Shown piece after piece: positions 26,590-34,852 of a stretch of DNA of 64,000 nucleotides. The stretch lies in assembly GCA_039023545.1 (NCBI GenBank), contig JBCHKQ010000004.1, positions 62,001-126,000 of the forward strand, given 5' to 3'. Under the pieces are notes generated by a model. The model made no database searches and had not been told where the DNA came from. It was given only the letters and a program-made list of their open reading frames with translations. The DNA comes from Spirochaetia bacterium 38H-sp (GTDB lineage Bacteria > Spirochaetota > Spirochaetia > Winmispirales > Winmispiraceae). The position numbers and the translations under genes are program-made. Position 1 is the first letter of the stretch. The number at the start of each line of letters is the position of its first letter.

Positions 26590-27324
26590 TTATCGGCCGG
26601 GGTTTATACATAGTTGATTGTCTTTTATAAAAACAGTTATGTTTTGCAATAGTATTGTGTTTCCTATGTCTGTCTCGTAGAGCTTGAGTTCTGTAAGGCG
26701 TTTAAGCAGGGACGGAAGGCTGGCCTCCTCCTCGCTCCAGATTGCAGTGTAAGGAATAAGTATGAAAGCTGGAGGGATTTCTGCATAACGGATTGTCAGC
26801 TTGTGCTGAGGGGTTTTTATCTTCTTGCCTGTTATGTTAAGGCGCAGGGTGGTATAGTCTGATGCCCTTGCGGCTACCATTGCATGAGTAAGATAGATGC
26901 CTGTTTTTCTCTGATAGGCAGGATGCCAGGGAGGAGATATGGAAAAAAGTATCCATAGATTGAGTCCTATTGCAAGTGCAATAAGGGGTGCATGCAGTAC
27001 GGGGATGATTCCACCAATAAAGCCAATCGCTGCCCAGACTATAGAGGCCATAAGCATGCGGTAATCAGGAGCCCATAGGCCGTCCGATACAAAGATAGAT
27101 ATAACAAGGAAAAAAACTGCGAGTATCATTGCTAGAAGAAAGGCGGTAAAAAATCGGCTATCTTTTCTGGCTGATTTTTTTTGCTTTTTTTTAACAAGCT
27201 GTCTTATCAGAGTAGAAAGCAGAGCTTTTGCGGGAAAAGCTACTGCCAATCCCGCAAAGTACCCAGCAATGGAGGCAAATAAAACAGGGTTAGAAACAAG
27301 CTCCTTAAGATAGGTTGTAGACAT
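26590..27324 (-). CDS. Unknown membrane protein with five or more helices
   Basis: 244 residues, family not recognised. Hydrophobic segments lie near residues 12-38, 60-82, 88-110 and 112-130, followed by a roughly 110-residue soluble C-terminal domain with a mixed strand/helix pattern. A basic loop (KKKQKKSARK) after the first segment suggests a cytoplasmic loop there. Its start lies inside the 3' end of the M32 gene (20 bp overlap), so the two are translationally coupled. Confidence 0.6.
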   Translation of the reverse strand: MSTTYLKELVSNPVLFASIAGYFAGLAVAFPAKALLSTLIRQLVKKKQKKSARKDSRFFTAFLLAMILAVFFLVISIFVSDGLWAPDYRMLMASIVWAAIGFIGGIIPVLHAPLIALAIGLNLWILFSISPPWHPAYQRKTGIYLTHAMVAARASDYTTLRLNITGKKIKTPQHKLTIRYAEIPPAFILIPYTAIWSEEEASLPSLLKRLTELKLYETDIGNTILLQNITVFIKDNQLCINPGR

Positions 27325-28825
27325 CCCCGTATTTTCCTTCTATGTACTTTATAAAATACTCAGGATTAAGGCTCTCTCCCGTAGCTCTTCTGCAAAGCTC
27401 ATCCGCAGGATAGATTTTTCCATATTTGTGAATCTTGTCTCTAAGCCAGCTAAGGATATCAGCAAGTCTATCCTTTGCAATAAGCTCATCAATGCTTCCA
27501 AGCTCTTTCTCTATTGCATGGGCAAACTGAGAGGCATATAGAGTACCAAGCGCATATGTGGGAAAGTAGCCAATCCCACCAAATGACCAGTGAATATCCT
27601 GTAAAACTCCATCGGAGTATTTTTTGGGTACTATTCCCAGCAGAGCTTTTGTCTGCTGATTCCACGCATCCGGCAAGTCGTTTACCTCAAGGCTACCATC
27701 TACCATGCCCATCTCAAGGCGAAAGCGCAGAATTATATGCAGAATATAGGTAACTTCGTCAGCTTCCACTCTTATAAAAGAAGGTTTTACCTTGTTTACG
27801 GCTTTATAAAAACTCTCGGCACTGACATCGGACAGAGCAGGAATTGCAGAAGAAATAAGCTGCATATTTTTCTGCCAGAAACTGCGTCTTCTGCCAATCA
27901 CATTTTCCCAAAATCTGGACTGCGACTCATGGATTCCTAGAGATACACCATCCGCAAGAATTGTTCCGTGCAAATCAGCAGAAATTCCCATCTCATAGAG
28001 GGCATGACCTGCCTCATGAATAGTGCCAAAAATAGAGCTGGGTAAAAAATCTTCCAAAAATCGTGTGGTGATTCTCACGTCATCGGAGCCAAGAGTTGTT
28101 GTAAAAGGATGTGCAGATACATCAAGCCTTCCACGTTTAAAATCATAACCAAGTTTATCAAGCAGAGCCAGGGACAGTCTTTTCTGCTCTTCCTTATCCG
28201 TCTTATAGTGCAAAAAGGAGTCATCCACTTGGTTTATCTCTCCAATCCGCTGCACAAGCTCCACGATAGGCGCTTCTACTGCATCAAAAATTCTCTTGAT
28301 ATCGGATGCCTTTGCATAGGGCTCATATTCGTCCAAAAGTGCATCATAGGGATGTTCCTGGTATCCATACAGGGAAGCCATCTCACGCACCATATCCACA
28401 ATCTCTGACAAAACAGGCGCAAACAGACCAAAATCATCCTCGATCCTTGCCTTTTGCCACACAGCCTGCGCCCTGCTGGTAACCTGCGCAAAACGCACAA
28501 CAAGCTCCTCTGGTAGTTTGATAGCCCTAGAGTACTCGCGATAAGTCTCCCGCACTATAGCAGCGTCCGTATCACTCAGAGACTCTGCTCCAGCCGGCCT
28601 ATCGGAAGACGCACCGGCTTCTTCAAGTAGGCGTCCCAGCTCATCAGAAGTCCTCCTTTTGTGTATAAGTGACTGAAGCAGCGCAGCCTGCTCAGCTCTC
28701 TCAGCAATCGCAGCCTCAGGCATATAAGTCTCTTGGTCCCACCCTAGAATTGCCTGAACATGAGAAAGGAGATAAATCTCTTTGTAATAATCTTTTATCT
28801 TAGCAACAACATCTTTATAATCCAT
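27305..28825 (-). CDS. M32-family metallocarboxypeptidase (Taq-type)
   Basis: 506 residues from ATG 28825. The zinc motif HEAGH lies in GTIHEAGHALYEMG near residue 265. The M32 signatures LGWDQETYMP (near residue 28), the DGVSLGIHESQSRFWEN stretch containing the glutamate ligand, and IRVEADEVTYILHIILRF are all present. Cytoplasmic removal of C-terminal residues from peptides is the family activity. The upstream 27 codons open to 28906 are unlikely to be translated because the family N-terminus begins at the chosen Met. Confidence 0.92.
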   Translation of the reverse strand: MDYKDVVAKIKDYYKEIYLLSHVQAILGWDQETYMPEAAIAERAEQAALLQSLIHKRRTSDELGRLLEEAGASSDRPAGAESLSDTDAAIVRETYREYSRAIKLPEELVVRFAQVTSRAQAVWQKARIEDDFGLFAPVLSEIVDMVREMASLYGYQEHPYDALLDEYEPYAKASDIKRIFDAVEAPIVELVQRIGEINQVDDSFLHYKTDKEEQKRLSLALLDKLGYDFKRGRLDVSAHPFTTTLGSDDVRITTRFLEDFLPSSIFGTIHEAGHALYEMGISADLHGTILADGVSLGIHESQSRFWENVIGRRRSFWQKNMQLISSAIPALSDVSAESFYKAVNKVKPSFIRVEADEVTYILHIILRFRLEMGMVDGSLEVNDLPDAWNQQTKALLGIVPKKYSDGVLQDIHWSFGGIGYFPTYALGTLYASQFAHAIEKELGSIDELIAKDRLADILSWLRDKIHKYGKIYPADELCRRATGESLNPEYFIKYIEGKYGDVYNLS

Positions 28826-28979
28826 AATCCATAAACACCTCAAAAACAAAGATAAACAGATATAACACCTAGAATATAACAAAAACTTATAAAAAAATAA
28901 AAGCACTCAATATAAAAAAACAAAAGACAAGTTCAAACCCCCTTATAAAAATACAAAAGAAAAACAAAAATACAAAAAA

Positions 28980-29050
28980 TACCGAACGTTACAGTCGCGC
29001 CCAAGAAAAGAAAAAACAAAAGTAAGGCGCGCCCTCCACTGCCCTAGGCA
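28980..29050 (+). repeat. Intergenic two-hairpin repeat (copy G)
   Basis: TACCGAACG, arms CGCGCC / GGCGCG around an A-rich loop, then TGCC-CTA-GGCA (29040-29050). It faces the T-tract copy at 29061-29103. The remaining gap 28826-28979 is A-rich and probably contains only the M32 promoter. Confidence 0.7.
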
Positions 29051-29060
29051 CACATAGGGT

Positions 29061-29103
29061 AAAAAAAAAGGGCTGCCTGCGGATGCTGGCAGCCCATTCG
29101 GTA
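29061..29103 (-). terminator. thrS terminator, T-tract version of the repeat
   Basis: Minus strand TACCGAATG (from 29103), then GGGCTGCC / GGCAGCCC hairpin (29095-29070) and a T9 tract. Its left end is one base from the repeat consensus, as in the carB terminator. Confidence 0.85.
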
Positions 29104-29130
29104 TAAAAAAGTATTAAAAGCTATCTAAAA

Positions 29131-30867
29131 TCAAAGCTCAAGAGAACGCTCAGAAACACGCATAACGCAAGATGCAACAAAATCATCCAGAGCAACACCC
29201 TGCCTCTGTTCGCCGCCGCGCACACGCACGGATACAGAAGAAGACTCCTTCTCCTTCTCACCAACAATAAGGGTATACGGCACCTTGGAAGTCTGCGCCT
29301 TTCTTATCTTGGCATTCATCCTATCGGAAGAAAGGTCAGCTTCTGCGCGCAAGCCCCTAGAACGGAAAGCCCTGACAACATCATGTGCATAATCGTTAAA
29401 AGCATCGGCAACCGGCACTACAACAGCCTGCACAGGGGCAAGCCAAAGAGGAAATGCACCAGCATAATGCTCTGTTAGAACACCAAAGAAACGCTCAAGA
29501 GACCCCAGCAAAGCCCTGTGAACCATATAAGGCCTCTTCTCCTTGCCGTCAGCATCCACAAAAGTAATATCAAAACGTTCCGGAAGATTAAAATCAAACT
29601 GAATTGTAGAAGTCTGCCACTCACGTCCAAGAGCATCTTTTATCTTAAGATCAATCTTAGGACCGTAGAACGCACCACCGCCCTCGTCAACCTCATACTC
29701 AAGCCCCTCTTTCTCTATAGCACGTCGGAGAGCCTCTGTAGCCTGCTCCCAACGCTCCTCCTCGCCTACACTTTTTTCAGGACGCGTAGAAAGATAAGCC
29801 TTAACATCAGAAAATCCAAAAGTCTTCCACATAAAAAGAGAAAATCTCAGCGTCTCAAGAATCTCATCCTCAACCTGAGATGGCGTACAAAAAATGTGGG
29901 CATCATCCTGAGTAAAACCTCGTACACGCAGAAGCCCATGTAAAACACCAGAACGCTCATACCGGTAAACCGTACCCAGCTCTGCCCAGCGGAGAGGGAG
30001 CTCTCTATAAGAACGCATATGAGTCTTATAGATGAGAATATGAAAAGGACAATTCATCGGCTTAACATAATAATCGCTCTTATCAATCTCCATGGGTGCA
30101 TACATATTCTCTTTATAAAAAGAAAGATGCCCAGAAGTCTCCCACAACCAGGACTTACCAACATGAGGCGTATAGAGAATATCATAACCATTGGCAAGAT
30201 GCTGACGCCTCCAGAAATCCTCAATCTCAAGCCTTATCCTTGCCCCCTTGGGATGCCAATAGATAAGCCCTGGCCCTGCCTCCTCATGCACAGAAAACAA
30301 ATCAAGCTCCTTACCCAATCGCCTATGGTCTCTCTTCTCTACTTCCTTAAGATGCTCCAAGTACTGTCTGAGCTCCTTGGGAGTATGCCAGGCAGTACCA
30401 TAAATACGCACAAGCATAGGTCTTTTCTCATCCCCACGCCAGTAAGCACCGGCAACACTCAGAAGCTTAAATGCCTTGGGATTAATCTGAGAAGTACGCT
30501 CCACATGAGGTCCTCGGCACAAATCCACAAAATCCCCATGCCGGTAAACAGAGACCTCAGCATCATCAGGCAAATCATCAAGAATCTCAAGCTTATAAGG
30601 CTGGTCCTTAAAAAGCTCTCTTGCCTCCTCACGCGAAACAACCTGCTTCTCAAAAGGCAAATCCTTGGCTATAATCTCAGCCATTAAAGACTCAATCTTA
30701 TCAAAATCCTCCTGTCCCACAGGACGTGGAAGCTCAAAATCATAATAAAAACCATTCTCAATAGCAGGACCAATAGCCACCTTAGTCCCCGGGAAAAGCC
30801 GCATAACAGCATCCGCCATAACATGAGCAGCAGAATGCCTAACTCGCTCTATATCGAGACGGGACAT
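29131..30867 (-). CDS. thrS: Threonyl-tRNA synthetase without TGS domain
   Basis: 578 residues. ATG 30867 has AAAGGAG 7 nt upstream. The protein begins directly at the editing (N2) domain, with RHSAAHVMADAV and DLCRGPHV. It continues into the catalytic core: MNCPFHILIYK with the Zn-binding Cys, motif 2 RYERSGVLHGLLRVRGFTQDDAHIF, and a C-terminal anticodon-binding domain. The N-terminal TGS domain (about 60 residues) of E. coli ThrRS is absent. A TTGACA/TATTAT pair with a long 19-nt spacer (30938-30908) may be its promoter. No T-box or operator hairpin is visible. Confidence 0.95.
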   Translation of the reverse strand: MSRLDIERVRHSAAHVMADAVMRLFPGTKVAIGPAIENGFYYDFELPRPVGQEDFDKIESLMAEIIAKDLPFEKQVVSREEARELFKDQPYKLEILDDLPDDAEVSVYRHGDFVDLCRGPHVERTSQINPKAFKLLSVAGAYWRGDEKRPMLVRIYGTAWHTPKELRQYLEHLKEVEKRDHRRLGKELDLFSVHEEAGPGLIYWHPKGARIRLEIEDFWRRQHLANGYDILYTPHVGKSWLWETSGHLSFYKENMYAPMEIDKSDYYVKPMNCPFHILIYKTHMRSYRELPLRWAELGTVYRYERSGVLHGLLRVRGFTQDDAHIFCTPSQVEDEILETLRFSLFMWKTFGFSDVKAYLSTRPEKSVGEEERWEQATEALRRAIEKEGLEYEVDEGGGAFYGPKIDLKIKDALGREWQTSTIQFDFNLPERFDITFVDADGKEKRPYMVHRALLGSLERFFGVLTEHYAGAFPLWLAPVQAVVVPVADAFNDYAHDVVRAFRSRGLRAEADLSSDRMNAKIRKAQTSKVPYTLIVGEKEKESSSVSVRVRGGEQRQGVALDDFVASCVMRVSERSLEL

Positions 30868-30946
30868 AAAAAACTCCTTTAAGCAAAAATAAGTAAAACA
30901 AGTCTCTATAATATGGAAAGAAAAGAGATATCTGTCAATCAATCAA

Positions 30947-31012
30947 TACCGAACGTCGGAGCCATGTAAGCAAAAGAAAAGCAGAAAAGAGCGGCTCCTC
31001 CTGCCTACGGCA
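30947..31012 (+). repeat. Intergenic two-hairpin repeat (copy H)
   Basis: TACCGAACG, arms GGAGCC / GGCTCC, mini-hairpin TGCC-TAC-GGCA (31002-31012). It sits between the divergent thrS and tRNA promoters, so this copy is not downstream of a gene. Confidence 0.75.
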
Positions 31013-31033
31013 TAAAAACATTTATCAATCAAC

Positions 31034-31062
31034 TTGACATTTTTTTACAATACAGATATATT
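31034..31062 (+). promoter_or_regulatory. Initiator tRNA promoter
   Basis: Perfect TTGACA (31034-31039), 17-nt spacer, TATATT (31057-31062). Confidence 0.75.
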
Positions 31063-31077
31063 CTTTACAACAAATAT

Positions 31078-31150
<73 letters not shown>

Positions 31151-31155
31151 ATCTC

Positions 31156-31178
31156 TCGCCGAAAGGCGATTTTTTTTT
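31156..31178 (+). terminator. Initiator tRNA terminator
   Basis: TCGCC-GAAA-GGCGA followed by a T9 tract, 5 nt after the tRNA. Confidence 0.85.
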
Positions 31179-31209
31179 GCTTATAAAAATTCACAAGAGC
31201 ACACCTGTT

Positions 31210-31659
31210 ATGATAAAAAATAAAACAGCCTTTTTAAACTTTAATAAAGAAATACTGATAGGAGAAATAGGAGCAATACTGGGAGCACAAATAGCCTCTT
31301 ACATAATATTTTCATTAACACACTCGAGAGACCTTGCTTCCATAGCAGCAATCTTGGGGTCTATAATAGGCGGAGCAATACTCTACCTTCCAACCCGCTA
31401 CTACCATCAAAAACAGGCAAATACATTTTCTCCCAGAAAATTTGGCAAGGACCTGCTGTATTTTACACCGGTTGCTCTTGCATTAACAATACTTATCTAC
31501 TATCCAAGTCTATATATGTTTGAAAATTATTTTCTAGGAAAACAGACTTTTATAATCTTTTCTACCTTTTTTTCACAGAGCATAAGCTTCTTTCTGTTTT
31601 TAATAGCAATAAACATATACAGAACAGCAATCCTTACGATAAAAGAAAAAGAACTATAA
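31210..31659 (+). CDS. Small four-helix membrane protein, unknown
   Basis: 149 residues from ATG 31210; the open frame upstream of it runs through the tRNA and is not coding. Four hydrophobic segments are visible (residues about 17-37, 42-60, 82-102, 115-138). The Gly-rich first pair (GEIGAILGAQIAS, AILGSIIGGAILY) suggests tightly packed helices. There are no recognisable motifs. No strong ribosome binding site is seen. It converges with the short acidic gene at 31664. Confidence 0.6.
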   Translation: MIKNKTAFLNFNKEILIGEIGAILGAQIASYIIFSLTHSRDLASIAAILGSIIGGAILYLPTRYYHQKQANTFSPRKFGKDLLYFTPVALALTILIYYPSLYMFENYFLGKQTFIIFSTFFSQSISFFLFLIAINIYRTAILTIKEKEL

Positions 31660-31663
31660 AGCA

Positions 31664-31813
31664 CTATGCCTCAACATCAATCTCGCTGCCTACAGAATCA
31701 TCATACACAGGTTCTGCCTCGGTTTGCTGCACATCAGAAGAAACATCAGAGGAAGGCGGCTCGGGAAGAGGAGGAGTAATAGGCATATATTCTACAGGCT
31801 CTATGTAATCCAT
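31664..31813 (-). CDS. 49-residue acidic, proline-rich protein
   Basis: Read on the minus strand from ATG 31813, with a perfect TAGGAGG site about 5 nt upstream, to TAG at 31664. The product is rich in Pro (8), Glu/Asp (13) and Val, has no Lys or Arg, and is therefore strongly acidic and probably disordered: a PITPPLPEPPSS stretch, then acidic blocks ending IDVEA. It is 67 bp downstream of the chelatase VWA frame in the same direction and may be part of that operon. Family unknown. Confidence 0.6.
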   Translation of the reverse strand: MDYIEPVEYMPITPPLPEPPSSDVSSDVQQTEAEPVYDDSVGSEIDVEA

Positions 31814-31880
31814 AACAGCCTCCTAATATAAATATAACAAAAACAAAGAATTAAATCAAATTTAACCCAAGAAGTGGCAT

Positions 31881-32684
31881 CTAATGTGACAAAATATCCT
31901 CAATAAATGACAAAGAGCCAGAAGAAGGGAGCCTATGATAAGAAGCAGAACAGGAAGAAGCAAGATATCGCATCTTGTCACCGTCTCCCGCATCGAGCAG
32001 TAGCACATTAACACCAGAAGAAGAAATCCGTCCGAGAATCTCCACAGCCTCAAGAAAACTGTCATTGCCTGCCATAATCGGCACATTGGACTCTGCATCA
32101 GAAATAAGAACAAGAGAAGCCCTATCCGCAGAACCTTTAAACCGCTCCAGCCTTATAATATCCCAGGCCTTAAGCAAACCGGCAGGAAGAGGCGTAGCAT
32201 CCCCTACTCGGATATCCTCCATAGCCTTGGAAGCCATAAAAGCACTCACAGAAGGTTGCATGATGACATCTGCAGAATCTCCGTAAAAAGAAACAATTGC
32301 CACCCTGCACCTGTAAATATATGCCCTCCTCAGCAAAGATAAAGCTGCACCCTTGGCAACGGCCATTCTTCTTTTTACTCCCATTGACTCAGAAGCATCT
32401 ACCAAAAACACAACAAGGTCCGTAGCATCCTTTTTCCTTACCCGTCTTCTGAGATGAGGAAAAGAAGGCCTTTTATCCCCCTCAGAAATAGCAGCTATAA
32501 AAGAAGAAAAAAAACTGACATCAGATATTTTCTCTCCACTAGAAAAAGGTCGTACGGATACAGCACGTCCCCTTGTACCCGTAGTTTTTTTCTCCGAGCG
32601 CAGCAATCTGCCTTTTAAAACCCCATCGCCAGCTATATCTACATCCACATCTATATTTATTATTTTTTCGACTTGTTCAGGATT
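31881..32684 (-). CDS. Chelatase D-type VWA region, read by -1 frameshift from the AAA+ gene
   Basis: The frame encodes a von Willebrand A domain with the MIDAS residues: DASES (DxSxS, about residue 85 from the GTG), Thr in GDATPLPAG and Asp in ISDAES. This is the domain of magnesium/cobalt chelatase D subunits. A GTG at 32648 is the only conventional start and has no ribosome binding site. The frame is closed by a TAA exactly at the A10 run in the upstream gene and is open from there on, so translation by -1 slippage would give a continuous AAA+-linker-VWA protein of about 608 residues. Fusion versus separate initiation is inference. Confidence 0.75.
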   Translation of the reverse strand, partial: NPEQVEKIINIDVDVDIAGDGVLKGRLLRSEKKTTGTRGRAVSVRPFSSGEKISDVSFFSSFIAAISEGDKRPSFPHLRRRVRKKDATDLVVFLVDASESMGVKRRMAVAKGAALSLLRRAYIYRCRVAIVSFYGDSADVIMQPSVSAFMASKAMEDIRVGDATPLPAGLLKAWDIIRLERFKGSADRASLVLISDAESNVPIMAGNDSFLEAVEILGRISSSGVNVLLLDAGDGDKMRYLASSCSASYHRLPSSGSLSFIEDILSH

Positions 32685-33706
32685 TTTTTTTTAAGAAAAT
32701 CAAAGACAATACTGCCTGCAGCAGCAGCACCAGGAACCATCATGTCATCGGACATCTCAACAAGCTCAGTATGCTTTTTTTCTTTAGCTTCTGAGTCAGA
32801 ATCTCCAGAAATAACAGAAGAGATTCTCCTTAAGACCTTATCGGGAGAGTCAAAAAGCCCTCCTTCAATTCTATGAAAAAGAACCCATGGAGCAACAATA
32901 TGAAGTAAAGAAACACTAGCAACATTATGCTCAAGAAATGCGGCAAGTGCCCTTGCTGCCATAACCATGATTATCTCGGCTCTATGACCTGATACAGATG
33001 CAGCATCTGCAAGCCTTACAGCCTCGTCCAACAAGTCATCCGATAAAATAACAGAATTCAGCCTCTGTCGCGCAGAAAGAATTTGCTGACGCAGAATATA
33101 GTCCTCTTGCTTGTACTGATTGAAAAAACTCTCCTTATCGGATTCAAAGGCAAGTCTTCTTTTTATAATCTCCCTTCTTTTCCACTCATTCTGCACAGAA
33201 AAAACAGGAACACATAAACCAAAGCGGTCAAGAAACTGAGGTCTAAGCTCTCCTTCCTCGGGATTCATGGAACCAACAAGCAAGAAACGATTTTCCTGAG
33301 AATGGGAAACCCCTTCTCTCTCCACTCTCAATACACCTGTTGCAGAAACATCCAGAAGGATATCCACAAGATGACTCTCCAATAGATTGACCTCATCCAC
33401 ATACAAAACACCATCTTTTGCATTGGCAATCAAGCCAGGCTCATAAACGATTTCTCCACCGGAAAGTGCCCGCTCTATATTTATAGAACCTGTGAGTCTA
33501 TCCTCGGTAGCATTGAGAGGAAGCTCAATCAGAGGAATATCATGCATAACAGAAGATACAGCTCTCACCAGAGAAGTTTTTGCAGTACCTTTTTGACCGG
33601 TCAGAAGCACTCCGCCTATTCTGTTATCAATAAGACCCAGAATCAGTGCAGTCCGTGCATCCTCCTGATCTACAATAGCAGAAAACGGAAAAACAAAATC
33701 GGACAT
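32660..33706 (-). CDS. Chelatase I-type AAA+ ATPase
   Basis: 348 residues from ATG 33706, with AGGAG 6 nt upstream. BchI/ChlI-type AAA+: Walker A LLTGQKGTAKTSLVRA near residue 38, Walker B GVLYVDEVNLLE near residue 95, sensor 1 FLLVGSMNPEEGELRPQFLDRFGL near 140, and the C-terminal lid helices. In magnesium and cobalt chelatases, I and D form a ring motor that drives metal insertion by a large subunit; no large subunit is in this window, so the target is unknown. The 3' end contains the A10 slippery run. The chlI-chlD-like pair and the 49-residue gene form a minus-strand operon. Confidence 0.85.
   Translation of the reverse strand: MSDFVFPFSAIVDQEDARTALILGLIDNRIGGVLLTGQKGTAKTSLVRAVSSVMHDIPLIELPLNATEDRLTGSINIERALSGGEIVYEPGLIANAKDGVLYVDEVNLLESHLVDILLDVSATGVLRVEREGVSHSQENRFLLVGSMNPEEGELRPQFLDRFGLCVPVFSVQNEWKRREIIKRRLAFESDKESFFNQYKQEDYILRQQILSARQRLNSVILSDDLLDEAVRLADAASVSGHRAEIIMVMAARALAAFLEHNVASVSLLHIVAPWVLFHRIEGGLFDSPDKVLRRISSVISGDSDSEAKEKKHTELVEMSDDMMVPGAAAAGSIVFDFLKKKILNKSKK
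32683..32692 (-). other. A10 slippery run at the AAA+/VWA junction
   Basis: Ten A residues on the minus strand, read CTT AAA AAA AAA ATC in the AAA+ frame. Slipping back one base continues as AAT CCT GAA CAA into the VWA frame. The AAA+ frame ends 7 codons later. Confidence 0.65.
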
Positions 33707-34126
33707 ACAATCTCCTATGACAACAAAACAATAATACGGACAATAGAAAATATAGTCAAACGCGTGGATATAAAAATAGGTGCAAATACACTTTCTTTTT
33801 GCATTACCTGTAGGTTTTATAATATAGTCAATATTGTAGATGTTCCTACAGATATCCTGTCTCATAGTAAAAATATTTACAGCCACAATAATATATTGGT
33901 ACGTTCTGTAGAAGACTGTTTCTAAGATGAGAAATACTTCCAATCTCGTAATCATATGGATTACTTTACAAACCATGATATGCCAACATGCTTGTGTCTG
34001 CCGCCGGAGGCAGGCAGGAATGTGCCTCTTATGCCTATACCATATAATGGCGCTTTTCTGCCGTTCGGTATAGATTTTTATTGCAGCTTCTCTGGCAGGA
34101 TGATAATATTCTTGCAAGGGGGAGTA
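33707..34126. other. 420-bp divergent intergenic region
   Basis: It separates the chelatase operon from the ABC exporter and should carry both promoters. Besides repeat copy I, it shows the inverted repeat CTGTAGG (33811-33817) / CCTACAG (33844-33850). No gene is visible. Confidence 0.5.
33999..34070 (-). repeat. Intergenic repeat (copy I), decayed
   Basis: TACCGAACG (34070-34062) and an extended right end TGCCTCCGGCGGCA are present, but the arms between them no longer pair well. Confidence 0.55.
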
Positions 34127-34852
34127 ATGGGTGATGTTATTCTTGGTGTAAAAGGACTCAGAAAGAGCTTTGGTAGAGTTGTGGCTCTGGACGGGCTTAG
34201 TTTTGAGCTGATGAGAGGCGAGATTTTTGCTCTTATTGGTCCAAATGGTGCGGGTAAGTCAACCACACTGAGGATTCTTGCTACTGTTTTGCAGCCTGAT
34301 GATGGTGCCTTTTTTCTTGATAATGTGTCAGGTACCGCAAGGCCGGAGCTTATAAGAAAGAATATTAGCTATCTCGCAGAGGAATCCATGCCGTATAAAA
34401 ATATGCGAGGTATGGAGTATTTGCGCTTTATGGCAGCGCTTTATGCAGAAAACGAGGGGGAAGCGGATAAATATACCAAGCTTGCAATAAATATGAGCAA
34501 TCTCAAGGAGAGGCTTGATGATAAAATCAAAACGTATTCCAAAGGAATGATGCGCAAGCTTATGATTGCCTCCTCTGTCATGATGGAGCCCCAGCTTGCT
34601 ATTATGGATGAGCCTACTTCTGGTTTGGATATCGAGAATGCGTTTTATGTCAGAAAACAACTTAAATCTTTAAAAGAAAAAGGGATAACTATTCTTCTGT
34701 CATCTCACAATATGCTTGAGATAGAGTATCTTGCAGACAGAGTCGGGATTATAAATAAGGGACGACTTCTTACAATGGGGACGCCGCAAGAATTAAAGAA
34801 GCGTTTTAAAGCAGACAATCTGGAGCAGGTGTTTATGGAGGTGGCAGAATGA
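34127..34852 (+). CDS. ABC transporter ATPase (NatA-like)
   Basis: 241 residues from ATG 34127, with GGGGGAG upstream; the frame open to 33956 crosses repeat copy I and is not coding. All ABC motifs are present: Walker A GPNGAGKS, Q-loop region, signature YSKGMMRKLMIASS, Walker B LAIMDEPTSGLD, and H-loop SSHNM. The closest pattern is the NatA/CcmA-type ABC-2 exporter ATPase. It overlaps the permease by 4 bp. Substrate unknown (Na+ or drugs in relatives). Confidence 0.9.
   Translation: MGDVILGVKGLRKSFGRVVALDGLSFELMRGEIFALIGPNGAGKSTTLRILATVLQPDDGAFFLDNVSGTARPELIRKNISYLAEESMPYKNMRGMEYLRFMAALYAENEGEADKYTKLAINMSNLKERLDDKIKTYSKGMMRKLMIASSVMMEPQLAIMDEPTSGLDIENAFYVRKQLKSLKEKGITILLSSHNMLEIEYLADRVGIINKGRLLTMGTPQELKKRFKADNLEQVFMEVAE

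Noticed and set aside
30868..30946. T-box or translational operator in front of thrS
   Set aside because: The leader is only about 40-60 nt, with no specifier loop, T-box sequence or tRNA-like hairpin.
33956..34126. N-terminal extension of the ABC ATPase
   Set aside because: The extension runs through repeat copy I, and the family N-terminus with a GGGGGAG site starts at 34127.
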